The notes under the pieces were generated by a model. It did no database searches and had not been told where the DNA came from. It was given only the letters and a program-made list of their open reading frames with translations. Source: Desulfobacterales bacterium (GTDB lineage: Bacteria > Desulfobacterota > Desulfobacteria > Desulfobacterales > UBA11574). From it: a stretch of 12,485 nt of DNA. Both the position numbers and the translations under genes were made by a program. Below are positions 1-7,567 of this stretch, one piece after another; the stretch's first letter is position 1; each line of letters begins with the position of its first letter. Where the stretch lies: positions 1 through 12,485 of the forward strand of contig JAQYVG010000082.1 of assembly GCA_030145595.1 (NCBI GenBank), in the 5' to 3' direction.

Positions 1-16
1 CGATTGAAAGCAAACA

Positions 17-50
17 CTTGAACCCTTGACCCCTTGAATCCTTGGACCCT
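17..50. repeat. Degenerate 8-bp tandem repeat (CTTGAACC type)
   Basis: Four consecutive octamers are in exact register: CTTGAACC (17-24), CTTGACCC (25-32), CTTGAATC (33-40) and CTTGGACC (41-48), followed by a partial CT. Each differs from the consensus CTTGAACC by one or two bases. The array may extend left of the window. No reading frame or promoter is tied to it. Similar TTGAACCC arrays occur between genes in some Desulfobacterota, as far as I recall; that recollection is not tested here. Confidence 0.8.
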
Positions 51-73
51 CTTCTCCAACTAAATTGGAGAAG
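51..73. repeat. Perfect 9-bp stem-loop next to the octamer array
   Basis: CTTCTCCAA (51-59) is the exact reverse complement of TTGGAGAAG (65-73), with a 5-nt loop. The stem abuts the octamer repeats. There is no T tract on either side, so it is not a standard Rho-independent terminator. It lies about 130 bp beyond the stop of the minus-strand methyltransferase and could still act as a 3' structure for that transcript, or for a plus-strand gene left of the window. Confidence 0.7.
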
Positions 74-204
74 AACCTAAAATAATAACATTTTTATATG
101 CTTGTATTTGATTAAAGCGTGGTGTCTTTTTACCTAATTGGTATTTTCGGAATACTTCCATTTTTACTTCAAGATTGTCTGTGCAAAATTCAGGTAGTAC
201 GAGT

Positions 205-1410
205 TTATTCTTTGTCAGGAATCCTCCCGGTCATCAGGGCAACCTTAAGCCCGCCATGCGGGAGCAGATGGGTGGTCGATCTGAAAGGAACCATTCCGGC
301 AAGGCGAGGATTGGGCGCAATCAGGACAAATTTCCACCCTTTGTATTCTTTTTTCAGCCTCTCGCAGACGGACAGGAAAAGCGCTTCACTTTCTCGTCGC
401 GATCCCAGCCGTCGCCCAAACGGCGGGTTAAGTGTCACCAGCCCGGGACGGTTTGTCAGTTCAGTTGGCGAAAGATCGAAAAAATCCCGGGTAGAAACAG
501 CGACGATGCCGGACAGGCCGTGTTGAGTCACGCTGTCTTCAAGTTCGCAGGCTGCCCGGTCGTTCCGGTCCGAGGCAAAGATGAAAGGGGTGTTTGTTCG
601 AACGATCTTCTTTTCTGCCGCCTGTTTCATATGCTGCCATCGTTTGGGTTGAAACGAGGGCCATTGCATGAAGGCAAAATCCCTGAATCTGCCCGGAGGA
701 ATCTTCTGAGCTATCAGGGCGGCCTCAATGGCAAATGTGCCGGAACCGCACATGGGGTCTACAAGGGGTTCTATCCCGGTATACCCGGAAAGTATCAGGG
801 CAGCGGCGGCGAGGTTCTCTCGAATGGGTGCCTTGGCTGTGCAGGGTTTGATGCCCCGCTTGTGAAGCAGATCGCCGCTGCTGTCAATGGACAGGGTAAC
901 ATGGTTATCGGATAACCGGACAAAAATCTGCTGGGTGACGGTCGGTTCCGGGGTGGCTTCTTCTGAGAATTCGTTTTGCGCAAAGCGGAAGGCAATACTT
1001 GCCTGAACACGCTCGGCAACGGCGTCCTTATGATAAAGCCTTGAATGCCGAGAGGTCACGCGGATGTGGGTCGGGGTACCCGGCAGCAGAAAAAGCTCCC
1101 AGGGGATAGCGATCAGGTTTTTTTCGAGTTTTCGAAAATTAGCGGCATGAAACGACTCGATGCGCATGAGGAGCCGGTTGGCGGTGCGAAGGTTCAGGTC
1201 GGCAAGGTAGCAGTCGTGAAGCCGCCCCTTGAATTCAACTCCGCCTTCGACGATCGCCATGGGTGTCCCGGAAGGCAAGAGGACTTTCAGTTCCTCCCAA
1301 CAGATCGTTTCAAGGCCCGGTGCGGTCGCGGCAAAAAACAGCCTTTTTCGACCGATCACATGCCGCTTTATCCGTTTTTTAAGCGGCGTTTCAGTTGTCG
1401 CTCTGGTCAT
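205..1410 (-). CDS. THUMP-domain class I SAM-dependent RNA methyltransferase (RlmL/COG0116-like)
   Basis: This 401-residue protein has the layout of the 23S rRNA guanine-N2 methyltransferase family: a ferredoxin-like/THUMP N-terminal half (about residues 25-178) and a Rossmann methyltransferase half (about 185-395). Visible landmarks are the family linker HKRGIK...APIRENLAAA (183-204), the SAM-binding motif I DPMCGSGTF (218-226), and the catalytic motif IV NPPFGRR (328-334), equivalent to the NPPY/F of N2-guanine methyltransferases. The C-terminal GGLKVAL strand (386-392) is also typical. It is shorter than E. coli RlmL because it lacks the second (RlmK) methyltransferase domain. The predicted role is cytoplasmic methylation of a guanine base in rRNA or tRNA; the exact target cannot be read from sequence. 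The ATG at 1410 has only a weak purine-rich leader (TGGAAAAAAA). The gene is divergent from the cyclase gene. Family call is confident, substrate is not. Confidence 0.9.
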   Translation of the reverse strand: MTRATTETPLKKRIKRHVIGRKRLFFAATAPGLETICWEELKVLLPSGTPMAIVEGGVEFKGRLHDCYLADLNLRTANRLLMRIESFHAANFRKLEKNLIAIPWELFLLPGTPTHIRVTSRHSRLYHKDAVAERVQASIAFRFAQNEFSEEATPEPTVTQQIFVRLSDNHVTLSIDSSGDLLHKRGIKPCTAKAPIRENLAAAALILSGYTGIEPLVDPMCGSGTFAIEAALIAQKIPPGRFRDFAFMQWPSFQPKRWQHMKQAAEKKIVRTNTPFIFASDRNDRAACELEDSVTQHGLSGIVAVSTRDFFDLSPTELTNRPGLVTLNPPFGRRLGSRRESEALFLSVCERLKKEYKGWKFVLIAPNPRLAGMVPFRSTTHLLPHGGLKVALMTGRIPDKE

Positions 1411-1894
1411 TTTTTTTCCATTTCATCCCACTTTTTGCCGCACACTTCTCGACACTTTTTATCTGTTACGCTCAATTGGGGCCAAATTCAAGGCCGCGAT
1501 AGTGACTGATTGTTTGTCCTGATTTTGAAAGCCTGTATCGTTTTTAACAGGATTAAAAAATCAGGCAAAGAAAAAATAATCTTTCCGGCCCCTGTGTGCT
1601 CAAAAGAAACGGGAGAGAACAAAAGGTGGTTAAATACTATCAATTTGTCAAGAATAAAGATTTGTGAAATGGGGTTAAAGTTTGATTAAGCCACTTCAAA
1701 TATTTGTTATTGCGTGATCTCCCGATTTGATGCGTGTGAACGAGCGCCCCTATTTTGCTAAGGTCCCTGAATGGATTGCCCAACCTCAGATGATTGACAG
1801 ATTATTCCTTTTAAAGTAGCATTATTATCTATCGAATGCATCTAATAATGGTGAATTGAAGAGTCAAATTGAATACAATCCAAGGGATAAAAAG
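1411..1894. other. Divergent intergenic region, AT-rich
   Basis: About 480 bp separate the starts of the methyltransferase (minus) and the cyclase (plus). The right end holds a good sigma70-type promoter for the cyclase, listed separately. For the methyltransferase I see no convincing -35/-10 pair. Codon-like structure is absent: short frames here are broken by stops and resemble no family known to me. I see no RNA gene or large inverted repeat. Confidence 0.5.
1794..1822 (+). promoter_or_regulatory. Candidate sigma70 promoter of the cyclase gene
   Basis: A perfect -35 hexamer TTGACA (1794-1799) is followed after exactly 17 bp by TAGCAT (1817-1822), which keeps the most conserved TA...T positions of the -10 box. 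Transcription would start near 1829 and give a leader of about 65 nt to the ATG at 1895. The assignment rests on sequence match and position only. Confidence 0.45.
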
Positions 1895-3517
1895 ATGACG
1901 GCTGATCATAATGCCCCTGGCGGTTCCGCAAAAGGCGAATTAACCGATCTTCAGATAAAACCGTTACGTCACGATTATAAAGACTGGCCTAATCGGAGAA
2001 GCCGAAAGGACCGGCGAAACGGTCAAGACCGAAGAAAAAGGGAGGAACCGATTAACTTTTCGGACCAAAGGAGCGTGCGGGACCGGCGAAAGGATGGTCG
2101 CAGAAGCAAGGCATTAAGAATTCCCATTTTTATTAAACTGGCCACCATGTCTACTTTGTTCATTTTTATTGTAATCGCCACCATTAGTTTGTCCATGTTG
2201 GCACGACAGAAGAAACAATTCGCCGTTCAGCTAATCAATCTGGGAGAAAGTTTGGTCCGTGTCCTAGCCTCTAACGCCGGAGACAAACTCTTAGGTGATG
2301 AGGATCTGGCACTGTTTCAGTTGGTGGATGACATCGCTCGTAATGATCAGGTCATTTATGCTCTGATCGTCGACAAAAAAAATACCATCAAGGCCCACAG
2401 CCGTATCGCTGCGGTTAACAAACCTTTTGTTTCGCCAAAAAGCATTCGCGATGTCAAAAGGAAAAACGACGTTATAACCAGAATGATTATTCACGCTGGA
2501 GCAGAGGCCCTATTTTTTGAGAAACCCATTATCTATCACAAACTCAAAGTCGGAACGGTGTATTTATCCATTTCGCAGGTAAAAGTCCTACAAAATATTC
2601 GCAAAGCAAAAGATTTTCTTTGGATGCTCACCGGAATCATCACGGTTCTGGGGATACTGTTAAGTCTTGTTTTTAGTATGTATTTTTCAAGGCCCATCAG
2701 GAGCCTGAGCAAGGCCACAAAGGCGCTGAGCCTTGGGAATTTCAACCACAGAGTCAGTATTGAACGCAATGATGAATTCGGAGACCTTGAGATTTCTTTT
2801 AACAGAATGGCCGAGGACCTGAAACTCACAGAGACAATCAAGAATTCCTTTGGACGATACGTAACACCTGAGGTCGTGGAAAGGATTATTGCCAATCCTG
2901 ATAATCAGTGGATGAAAGGTTCCAAGGTAGATATTTCGGTTCTTTTTGTTGACATATTGGGTTTTACTGGCCTTTCTGAAAATAAAGACCCGGAACGGAT
3001 CGTCGAAATGCTTAACGATTATTTTACATGCGTGTATGATGCCGTCATCAATTACGGGGGTCACATAAACAAATTTGTCGGCGATGAGGCCATGGTCATT
3101 TTCGGTGCTCCGGCGTCCAACCCTCGGCATGCTGAAGACGCCGTTCTAGCGGCCCTCGAGATCCAAAAGGAGATTCTAAAGCTTAACCGTATGAATATAA
3201 CGGGGATTGAAGATATTCAAGTCGGCGTTGGAATAAACTCGGGGGAGATGGTGGCAGGCAACCTCGGTTCTCCGATGAGGATGGAGTATACTGTCATTGG
3301 GGATAACGTTAATATCGCTTCCAGACTCACATCCCTGGCAAAGGCCGGGGAGGTCTTGATTAGCAGCAGTACTCATGATCTAATAAAAGATACAGGTGTC
3401 TTTCAGGTAAAAAATAAGGGTCGCGTATCGGTCAAGGGGAGGGAACAAAAGGTCGGCGTGTTTAATATCATAGCTTTAAATGAGGGCCAGGATCACGAGG
3501 GTACGCAGAATAAATAA
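1895..3517 (+). CDS. Membrane-bound class III adenylate cyclase with HAMP domain
   Basis: This is a 540-residue receptor-type nucleotide cyclase. The order is: a cytoplasmic, highly basic N-terminus with repeated DRR motifs (about 34-72); transmembrane segment 1 (about 76-102); an extracytoplasmic sensor region of about 140 residues; transmembrane segment 2 (about 240-264); HAMP (about 265-318); and a class III cyclase domain (about 345-525). In the cyclase the two metal-binding aspartates are in FVDILGFT (D353) and KFVGDEAM (D397). The adenine-selecting pair K393 and D470 (VIGD) and the transition-state N473 and R477 (NVNIASR) are all present, so it should be active on ATP and make cAMP. The ATG at 1895 is chosen because AAGGGA (1882-1887) sits 7 nt before it. 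An in-frame TTG at 1856 would add 13 residues but has no Shine-Dalgarno. The ligand of the sensor region is unknown. No neighbouring cAMP-binding regulator is visible. Confidence 0.92.
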   Translation: MTADHNAPGGSAKGELTDLQIKPLRHDYKDWPNRRSRKDRRNGQDRRKREEPINFSDQRSVRDRRKDGRRSKALRIPIFIKLATMSTLFIFIVIATISLSMLARQKKQFAVQLINLGESLVRVLASNAGDKLLGDEDLALFQLVDDIARNDQVIYALIVDKKNTIKAHSRIAAVNKPFVSPKSIRDVKRKNDVITRMIIHAGAEALFFEKPIIYHKLKVGTVYLSISQVKVLQNIRKAKDFLWMLTGIITVLGILLSLVFSMYFSRPIRSLSKATKALSLGNFNHRVSIERNDEFGDLEISFNRMAEDLKLTETIKNSFGRYVTPEVVERIIANPDNQWMKGSKVDISVLFVDILGFTGLSENKDPERIVEMLNDYFTCVYDAVINYGGHINKFVGDEAMVIFGAPASNPRHAEDAVLAALEIQKEILKLNRMNITGIEDIQVGVGINSGEMVAGNLGSPMRMEYTVIGDNVNIASRLTSLAKAGEVLISSSTHDLIKDTGVFQVKNKGRVSVKGREQKVGVFNIIALNEGQDHEGTQNK

Positions 3518-3655
3518 TGTAAATCCATTCAAGGCAATCCATGCTGCCAACAAAGCTAAACAAAAATAGGTAAAATTAAATTCTCCGGCAAATAGTTTTT
3601 CATGGTTTAAGCCATCCTATATCTACTTTTTTTTTAACTGCAACAGCGAGCGTAT

Positions 3656-3696
3656 TCCCCGTCCTGCTTTTAGTCCCGCTAAAAGCGGGACAGGGA
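3656..3696 (+). repeat. Large near-perfect hairpin upstream of the redox operon, with an alternative inner fold
   Basis: Bases 3656-3673 pair with 3679-3696 around a 5-nt loop, with one C-A mismatch (3660/3692) and one G-U pair (3665/3687). A competing shorter stem, GTCCCGC (3673-3679) with GCGGGAC (3685-3691), uses the same bases. The hairpin ends 11 nt before the Shine-Dalgarno of the flavoprotein gene. It has no following T tract, so it is not a canonical terminator for the cyclase. It could be a dispersed palindromic (REP-like) element or a leader structure affecting translation. Confidence 0.75.
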
Positions 3697-3720
3697 TCTT
3701 CAATGTCAAAGGAGTAGCCC

Positions 3721-5061
3721 ATGAAGTTCGTCATCATCGGCGGAGACGCTGCCGGCATGAGTGCCGCCAGCAGAGCCAAAAGAAACCGGCCGGATATGGA
3801 AATCATTGTTTTGGAAAAAACCGTAGATGTTTCCTACAGCGCTTGCGGAATGCCATACAATATCGCCGATCCCGACCGGGACATTGACGAGCTGGTGGTG
3901 CGGTCGGCGTCAGTTTTCCGGGAAAAACAGGGTATCAATCTGCTGACAGGACATTGCGTCGATGCGCTTGATGTCAGCGCCAAAACCGTTTTCGGATCGA
4001 CCCTTGAAAACGACTCATTCGAACTTCCCTATGACCGACTGCTTGTAGCCACCGGTGCTTCAGCAATGGTGCCGGATCTTCCCGGTTTCGAGCTGCCGGG
4101 AGTTCTGACCTTAAAGAGCCTTAACGATGGGAGAACCATCAAACAGTTTTTAGCGTCGAACAATGTTCAAAAAGTGGTGATCATCGGCATGGGCTACATC
4201 GGCCTGGAAATGGCCGAAGCGTTACGCGCAAGAAAAATAGATGTGGCTATGGTCGACCTCATGTCTCAAACGCTTCCATGGATGGAACCTTCCATGGCCG
4301 AGGTCGTTGAAGAGGAACTTCGTTTACACGACATCGGCTTTTACCTCGGACAAGAGGTAAAACGAATCGAAAAAAATGAAACCCGGCTGAGCGTTGTTTG
4401 TGAGAATCTTACACTTAGTGGAGATATGGTACTGGTCGCCATCGGTGTTCGGCCCAATAGCCAGTTGGCAGTGGAAGCCGGATTGGATTTGGGGCCGCAG
4501 CGCTCCCTGGCCGTCGATGGAATGATGCAGACTTCCGATCCCGACATTTATGCTGCCGGCGACTGCGCCGACGCATTTCATATTGTTACCGGCCGCAAAA
4601 CTTGGATTCCCCTGGCGTTAAGGGCCAACAGAGCCGGTTGGGCGGTGGCCGACAATGTTTGCGGAAAAAATGTAAAACTTCCTGGTATTGCCGGCACGGC
4701 CGTATTCAAGGTGTTCGACCTTGAAGTGGCCCGCACGGGTCTAAACAGCGGCGAGGCGTCGGAATACGGCTTTACACCTGCTGAAGTCGTGATAAAAGCA
4801 CGCAGCCGGGCCCATGCCCATCCGGGTGCATCCAATATCTGGGTGCAAATGGTTGGCGATAAAGCGTCCGGTCGTCTTCTTGGCGTTCAGATGGTCGGAA
4901 AGGAAGGCGTTGCCCACCGCATCAATGCCCCGGTTGTGGCCCTTCACGGCTATATGACGGTGGAACAGTTCAGCCAGTCGGACTTGGCTTACGCGCCGCC
5001 GTTTGGTCCCGTGTGGGACCCGTTGTTGATCGCAGCGAATCAGCTTATCAAGCAGTTATAG
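3721..5061 (+). CDS. FAD-dependent pyridine nucleotide-disulfide oxidoreductase, CoA-disulfide reductase/NADH oxidase type
   Basis: A 446-residue flavoprotein of the single-cysteine branch of the disulfide reductase superfamily. The N-terminal FAD-binding fold starts VIIGGDAAGMSAAS (residues 4-17). The redox cysteine is C42 in YSACGMPY, the arrangement of CoA-disulfide reductases and NADH oxidase/polysulfide reductase homologues. The second nucleotide fold has GMGYIG (156-161) with an acidic residue (D179) ending its second strand, which hints at NADH rather than NADPH. The second FAD motif is AAGDCAD (278-284). The C-terminal dimerisation domain ends with DLAYAPPFGPVWDP (421-434), whose Tyr is characteristic of the CoA-disulfide reductase group. 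Likely cytoplasmic, using NAD(P)H to reduce a CoA disulfide, persulfide or O2; which one cannot be decided here. Start is secure: AAAGGAG (3708-3714) lies 6 nt before the ATG. It is followed after 11 bp by the aldo/keto reductase gene, evidently in one operon. Confidence 0.9.
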   Translation: MKFVIIGGDAAGMSAASRAKRNRPDMEIIVLEKTVDVSYSACGMPYNIADPDRDIDELVVRSASVFREKQGINLLTGHCVDALDVSAKTVFGSTLENDSFELPYDRLLVATGASAMVPDLPGFELPGVLTLKSLNDGRTIKQFLASNNVQKVVIIGMGYIGLEMAEALRARKIDVAMVDLMSQTLPWMEPSMAEVVEEELRLHDIGFYLGQEVKRIEKNETRLSVVCENLTLSGDMVLVAIGVRPNSQLAVEAGLDLGPQRSLAVDGMMQTSDPDIYAAGDCADAFHIVTGRKTWIPLALRANRAGWAVADNVCGKNVKLPGIAGTAVFKVFDLEVARTGLNSGEASEYGFTPAEVVIKARSRAHAHPGASNIWVQMVGDKASGRLLGVQMVGKEGVAHRINAPVVALHGYMTVEQFSQSDLAYAPPFGPVWDPLLIAANQLIKQL

Positions 5062-5072
5062 AGGAAGCACCT

Positions 5073-5930
5073 ATGAGCGCTAACTTTATCGCAACCAAAA
5101 ATTTTACGACGACCGGGCCGCCGGTCACAATGGTCGGGCTTGGCGGTGAAGGCATTCTGCGAACCCACCAAAGAGACGCCCGGGCCCGCGAGGTGATTAA
5201 AACGGCCGTCAAACAGGGCATCACCTATTTTGACTGCGCCCGGGTGTATGCCGACAGCGAGGTCTACTACGGATCTTTGTGGCGCGAACATCCGGAGACA
5301 CGCTCCGGGATTTTTCAGGCCAGCAAATCAGCCCGGCGGGATAAAGACGGTGCGCTGGCAGACCTTGAAGAGACCTTCGAGCGGTTGGGGACCGATTATC
5401 TCGATCTGTGGCAAATCCACGATGTCCGCACAGACGATGATCTTAAGGCGATTGCGGGTCCCGGAGGCGCTTTGGAAGCATTCGTTGACGCCAAATCAGC
5501 CGGAAAAGTCCGTTATATCGGCGTTACCGGCCACCATGACCCCGCAATCCTGACCCGGGCCGTAGAGCAGTGGCCCGTGGATGCGGTGATGATGCCCGTC
5601 AACCCCGTCGAAGGTGTTGTGGGCGGTTTTTTGACAACCACGATGCCGACGGCCCGGGCCCGGGGCATGGCGATCATCGGAATGAAAATTATGGGGGCCG
5701 GTCATTACATTCATTTGGAATCCGGGCTAACCCCGGAACTGCTGATCCGGTATGCATTATCCTGCGATATTACCGTAGCCATCGTGGGGTGTTCATCTGC
5801 CGAGGAAGTTGATACGCTGGCGGACACCGGACGTGATTTCAAACCGCTGTCTGAAGAAGAAAGATCACAGCTTTTAAATGTATTCGAGCCGCATGCCAAG
5901 CGCCTGGCGTATTACCGCGGAGTCCTTTAG
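5073..5930 (+). CDS. Aldo/keto reductase family oxidoreductase
   Basis: A 285-residue TIM-barrel NAD(P)H-dependent carbonyl reductase. The catalytic tetrad is complete: D54 and Y59 in YFDCARVY, K85 in ASKS, and H116 in WQIHD. The segment KVRYIGVTGH (145-154) and the C-terminal cofactor region VAIVGCSSAEEV (235-246) are also family-typical. There is no C-terminal CxxC ferredoxin-like extension, unlike some anaerobe homologues of this family. The ATG at 5073 is preferred because GAGGAA (5061-5066) lies 6 nt upstream and the protein then begins at the first barrel strand; an in-frame GTG at 5013 lies inside the upstream gene. It starts 11 bp after the flavoprotein stop and its Shine-Dalgarno overlaps that stop codon, suggesting translational coupling. 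The physiological carbonyl substrate is unknown. Confidence 0.9.
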   Translation: MSANFIATKNFTTTGPPVTMVGLGGEGILRTHQRDARAREVIKTAVKQGITYFDCARVYADSEVYYGSLWREHPETRSGIFQASKSARRDKDGALADLEETFERLGTDYLDLWQIHDVRTDDDLKAIAGPGGALEAFVDAKSAGKVRYIGVTGHHDPAILTRAVEQWPVDAVMMPVNPVEGVVGGFLTTTMPTARARGMAIIGMKIMGAGHYIHLESGLTPELLIRYALSCDITVAIVGCSSAEEVDTLADTGRDFKPLSEEERSQLLNVFEPHAKRLAYYRGVL

Positions 5931-6004
5931 GGTTCGCGCCTTTGGCAAACTTTTGGCAGTTAAACCCTGCCCGACTCGAACCTCGGTGCTGCCACAAGGG
6001 GCGA
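5931..6004. other. Short convergent intergenic gap
   Basis: Seventy-four bases separate the stop of the aldo/keto reductase (plus) from the stop of the MFS transporter (minus). A bidirectional terminator would be expected here, but I find no strong stem followed by a T tract on either strand. Read-through or Rho-dependent termination is possible. Confidence 0.4.
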
Positions 6005-7285
6005 TCAGGAGGTCTCCGGTCGCTTGGACTTGCGGAGGTAAAACGACAGCAATAGGCAGATGACAATACCGAACAAACAGGCCAAAAAAGCGTTTTTGAA
6101 TCCCGACAGCGGGTAAAGATCGCCAACGCGGCCGGCTCGATCCAGTATGGCGCCTGTAAGAACCTGATAAACGGCAACGCCCAAAAACGGTGCCGGGTTG
6201 AGCATACCGGAGGTCAAACCCAGAATTTCCAAAGGTGTGGTCTCCCGGACGATCCCCCACAGCGTACTGATGAATCCACCCGTGGTAATGCCCATCACCA
6301 GCAGCACCAGAGAAAGGCCGCCGGCCCCCAACTGACTGCACAAAAATATGATTCCCACCCAGGTCAAGGTATATACAGACAGGATCGCAATCAGTGTGTT
6401 TCCTTTGTCAAGTGAAAACCGGTCGGGCAGCCAGCCGAAAAGGGGCGCACCGATGATCACGCCCACGGGGATCAGCATGTTCAGCTTGCTGGCAAAGATG
6501 TGTTCGATTCCAAGGACCGCCATCAGAAACGGCGTTGCCCACAGTCCCTGCAGGGTTATCAGAGTGCCGTAAATGCCGAAAAAAATCGTCGCAATGATCC
6601 AAAATTGCCCGGAAGCCAACACTTTGAAGGCCTTTGTTTTTGAGCCCGGATTGCCTCCGAATGCTATGGCATCATTCACCTGAACCGTTTCGGATGGACG
6701 AGGGTGATCCCGGGTGAGCAACAGTGTGACAAATGCTAACCCCAGCGTGATCCCACCGATTAAAAAAAATGTGGGCCGCCACCCCCATGAAGCAGCCGCC
6801 CAGGCAAGGGGCGTGGTGGCAATCACGGCCCCGAAATTTCCCACGGCCATAAGCAGGCCGATCATGGTGGCAAATTCTTTTTTGCTGAACCACAGGGAGA
6901 AAGCCTTGACCGCCGGCACGTACACACCGCCCACGCCAAGTCCGATAAGCGCCCGTCCCACCGAAGCCCAGCCGATGTTCGGCGCCATGGCGAAAAGAAA
7001 ACTTCCTGCTGCGGCCGCCATGGCCCAGTAACCGATCACTCGCCGTGGTCCGAGCCGGTCCGACAGGTATCCCACAAGCGGCTGCTCAAAGGCATAGAGA
7101 TAAAAATACATAGACGACATGAAGCCCAGCGCCGTTGCGTTGGTGTCAAAAGCTTTCAAAAGATCCGCGGCGATGACAGAGGTGGACACCCGGTGGAAAT
7201 AGGCGAAAAAGTACACCAGGCAGATGACGAAAAAAACTATCCAGCGGTGGGGATCACGGAATGGATAGCGGGTGTGGTCTTTCAT
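6005..7285 (-). CDS. Major facilitator superfamily transporter
   Basis: A 426-residue inner-membrane protein with about twelve hydrophobic segments in two halves. The halves are separated by a polar loop containing TRDHPRPSETVQVND. The MFS signature between helices 2 and 3 is GYLSDRLGPRRV, and a weaker counterpart, GWLPDRFSLDKG, occurs in the second half. The N-terminal pattern FAYFHRVSTSVIAADLL is like organic-anion/sugar-phosphate permeases of the family, but the substrate cannot be deduced. The ATG at 7285 is preferred because the protein then begins shortly before helix 1; an ATG at 7333 adds 16 residues without hydrophobic or conserved character. Neither start has a strong Shine-Dalgarno (GGGAAAA lies just upstream of 7285). 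A 6-bp stem, CCGCAA with TTGCGG (7314-7329), falls in the resulting leader. It converges on the redox operon. Confidence 0.88.
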   Translation of the reverse strand: MKDHTRYPFRDPHRWIVFFVICLVYFFAYFHRVSTSVIAADLLKAFDTNATALGFMSSMYFYLYAFEQPLVGYLSDRLGPRRVIGYWAMAAAAGSFLFAMAPNIGWASVGRALIGLGVGGVYVPAVKAFSLWFSKKEFATMIGLLMAVGNFGAVIATTPLAWAAASWGWRPTFFLIGGITLGLAFVTLLLTRDHPRPSETVQVNDAIAFGGNPGSKTKAFKVLASGQFWIIATIFFGIYGTLITLQGLWATPFLMAVLGIEHIFASKLNMLIPVGVIIGAPLFGWLPDRFSLDKGNTLIAILSVYTLTWVGIIFLCSQLGAGGLSLVLLVMGITTGGFISTLWGIVRETTPLEILGLTSGMLNPAPFLGVAVYQVLTGAILDRAGRVGDLYPLSGFKNAFLACLFGIVICLLLSFYLRKSKRPETS

Positions 7286-7567
7286 TTGATTTTCCCGGAG
7301 TTGATTCCCTTTTCCGCAACTATTTGCGGGCATGGGTGATGTTGCACCGAAGCTATCCCTCCAACGCTCTATGATCTATGATGCGATTCGTATCTCCGTT
7401 TACTACTGCAGAACGGATCAGAGCCTTATGGCAAAGGCAAACAAAGCCTGCCAGCACATACATGGCAGTGCTTTTGTTGTCAATGATCAAATTTTTTCCA
7501 ATGGTCGTATTTTTATGGTTTTTGGAGAGGATATGGGTGACTCCGATTCTCTTAACCTGCGGTGAGA
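7286..7567. other. Gap between transporter start and protease stop
   Basis: About 280 bp on the upstream side of the MFS gene. It should carry that gene's promoter, but I cannot point to a convincing one. It contains the CCGCAA/TTGCGG stem (7314-7329) and a tandem CTATGAT pair (7369-7382). Plus-strand frames crossing it lack Shine-Dalgarno sequences and recognisable content. Confidence 0.4.

Noticed and set aside
175..915. Long plus-strand open frame of 246 codons opposite the methyltransferase
   Set aside because: It is antisense to a well-conserved methyltransferase with clear motifs, shows no family resemblance, and has no convincing ribosome binding site.
1856..1894. TTG start for the cyclase
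   Set aside because: It has no Shine-Dalgarno, while the ATG at 1895 has AAGGGA at 7-nt spacing.
3656..3696. Hairpin as Rho-independent terminator of the cyclase gene
   Set aside because: The bases after the stem (ATCTTCAATG on the plus side after 3696) are not a T tract; the T run at about 3628-3636 lies before the stem, not after it.
5013..5072. GTG start for the aldo/keto reductase inside the flavoprotein gene
   Set aside because: The added 20 residues are the shifted reading of the conserved flavoprotein C-terminus, and the ATG at 5073 has a good Shine-Dalgarno.
5940..6004. GGTTCGAGTC on the minus strand, like a tRNA T-loop
   Set aside because: The flanking bases do not pair into a T-arm stem and no acceptor, D or anticodon arm can be drawn.
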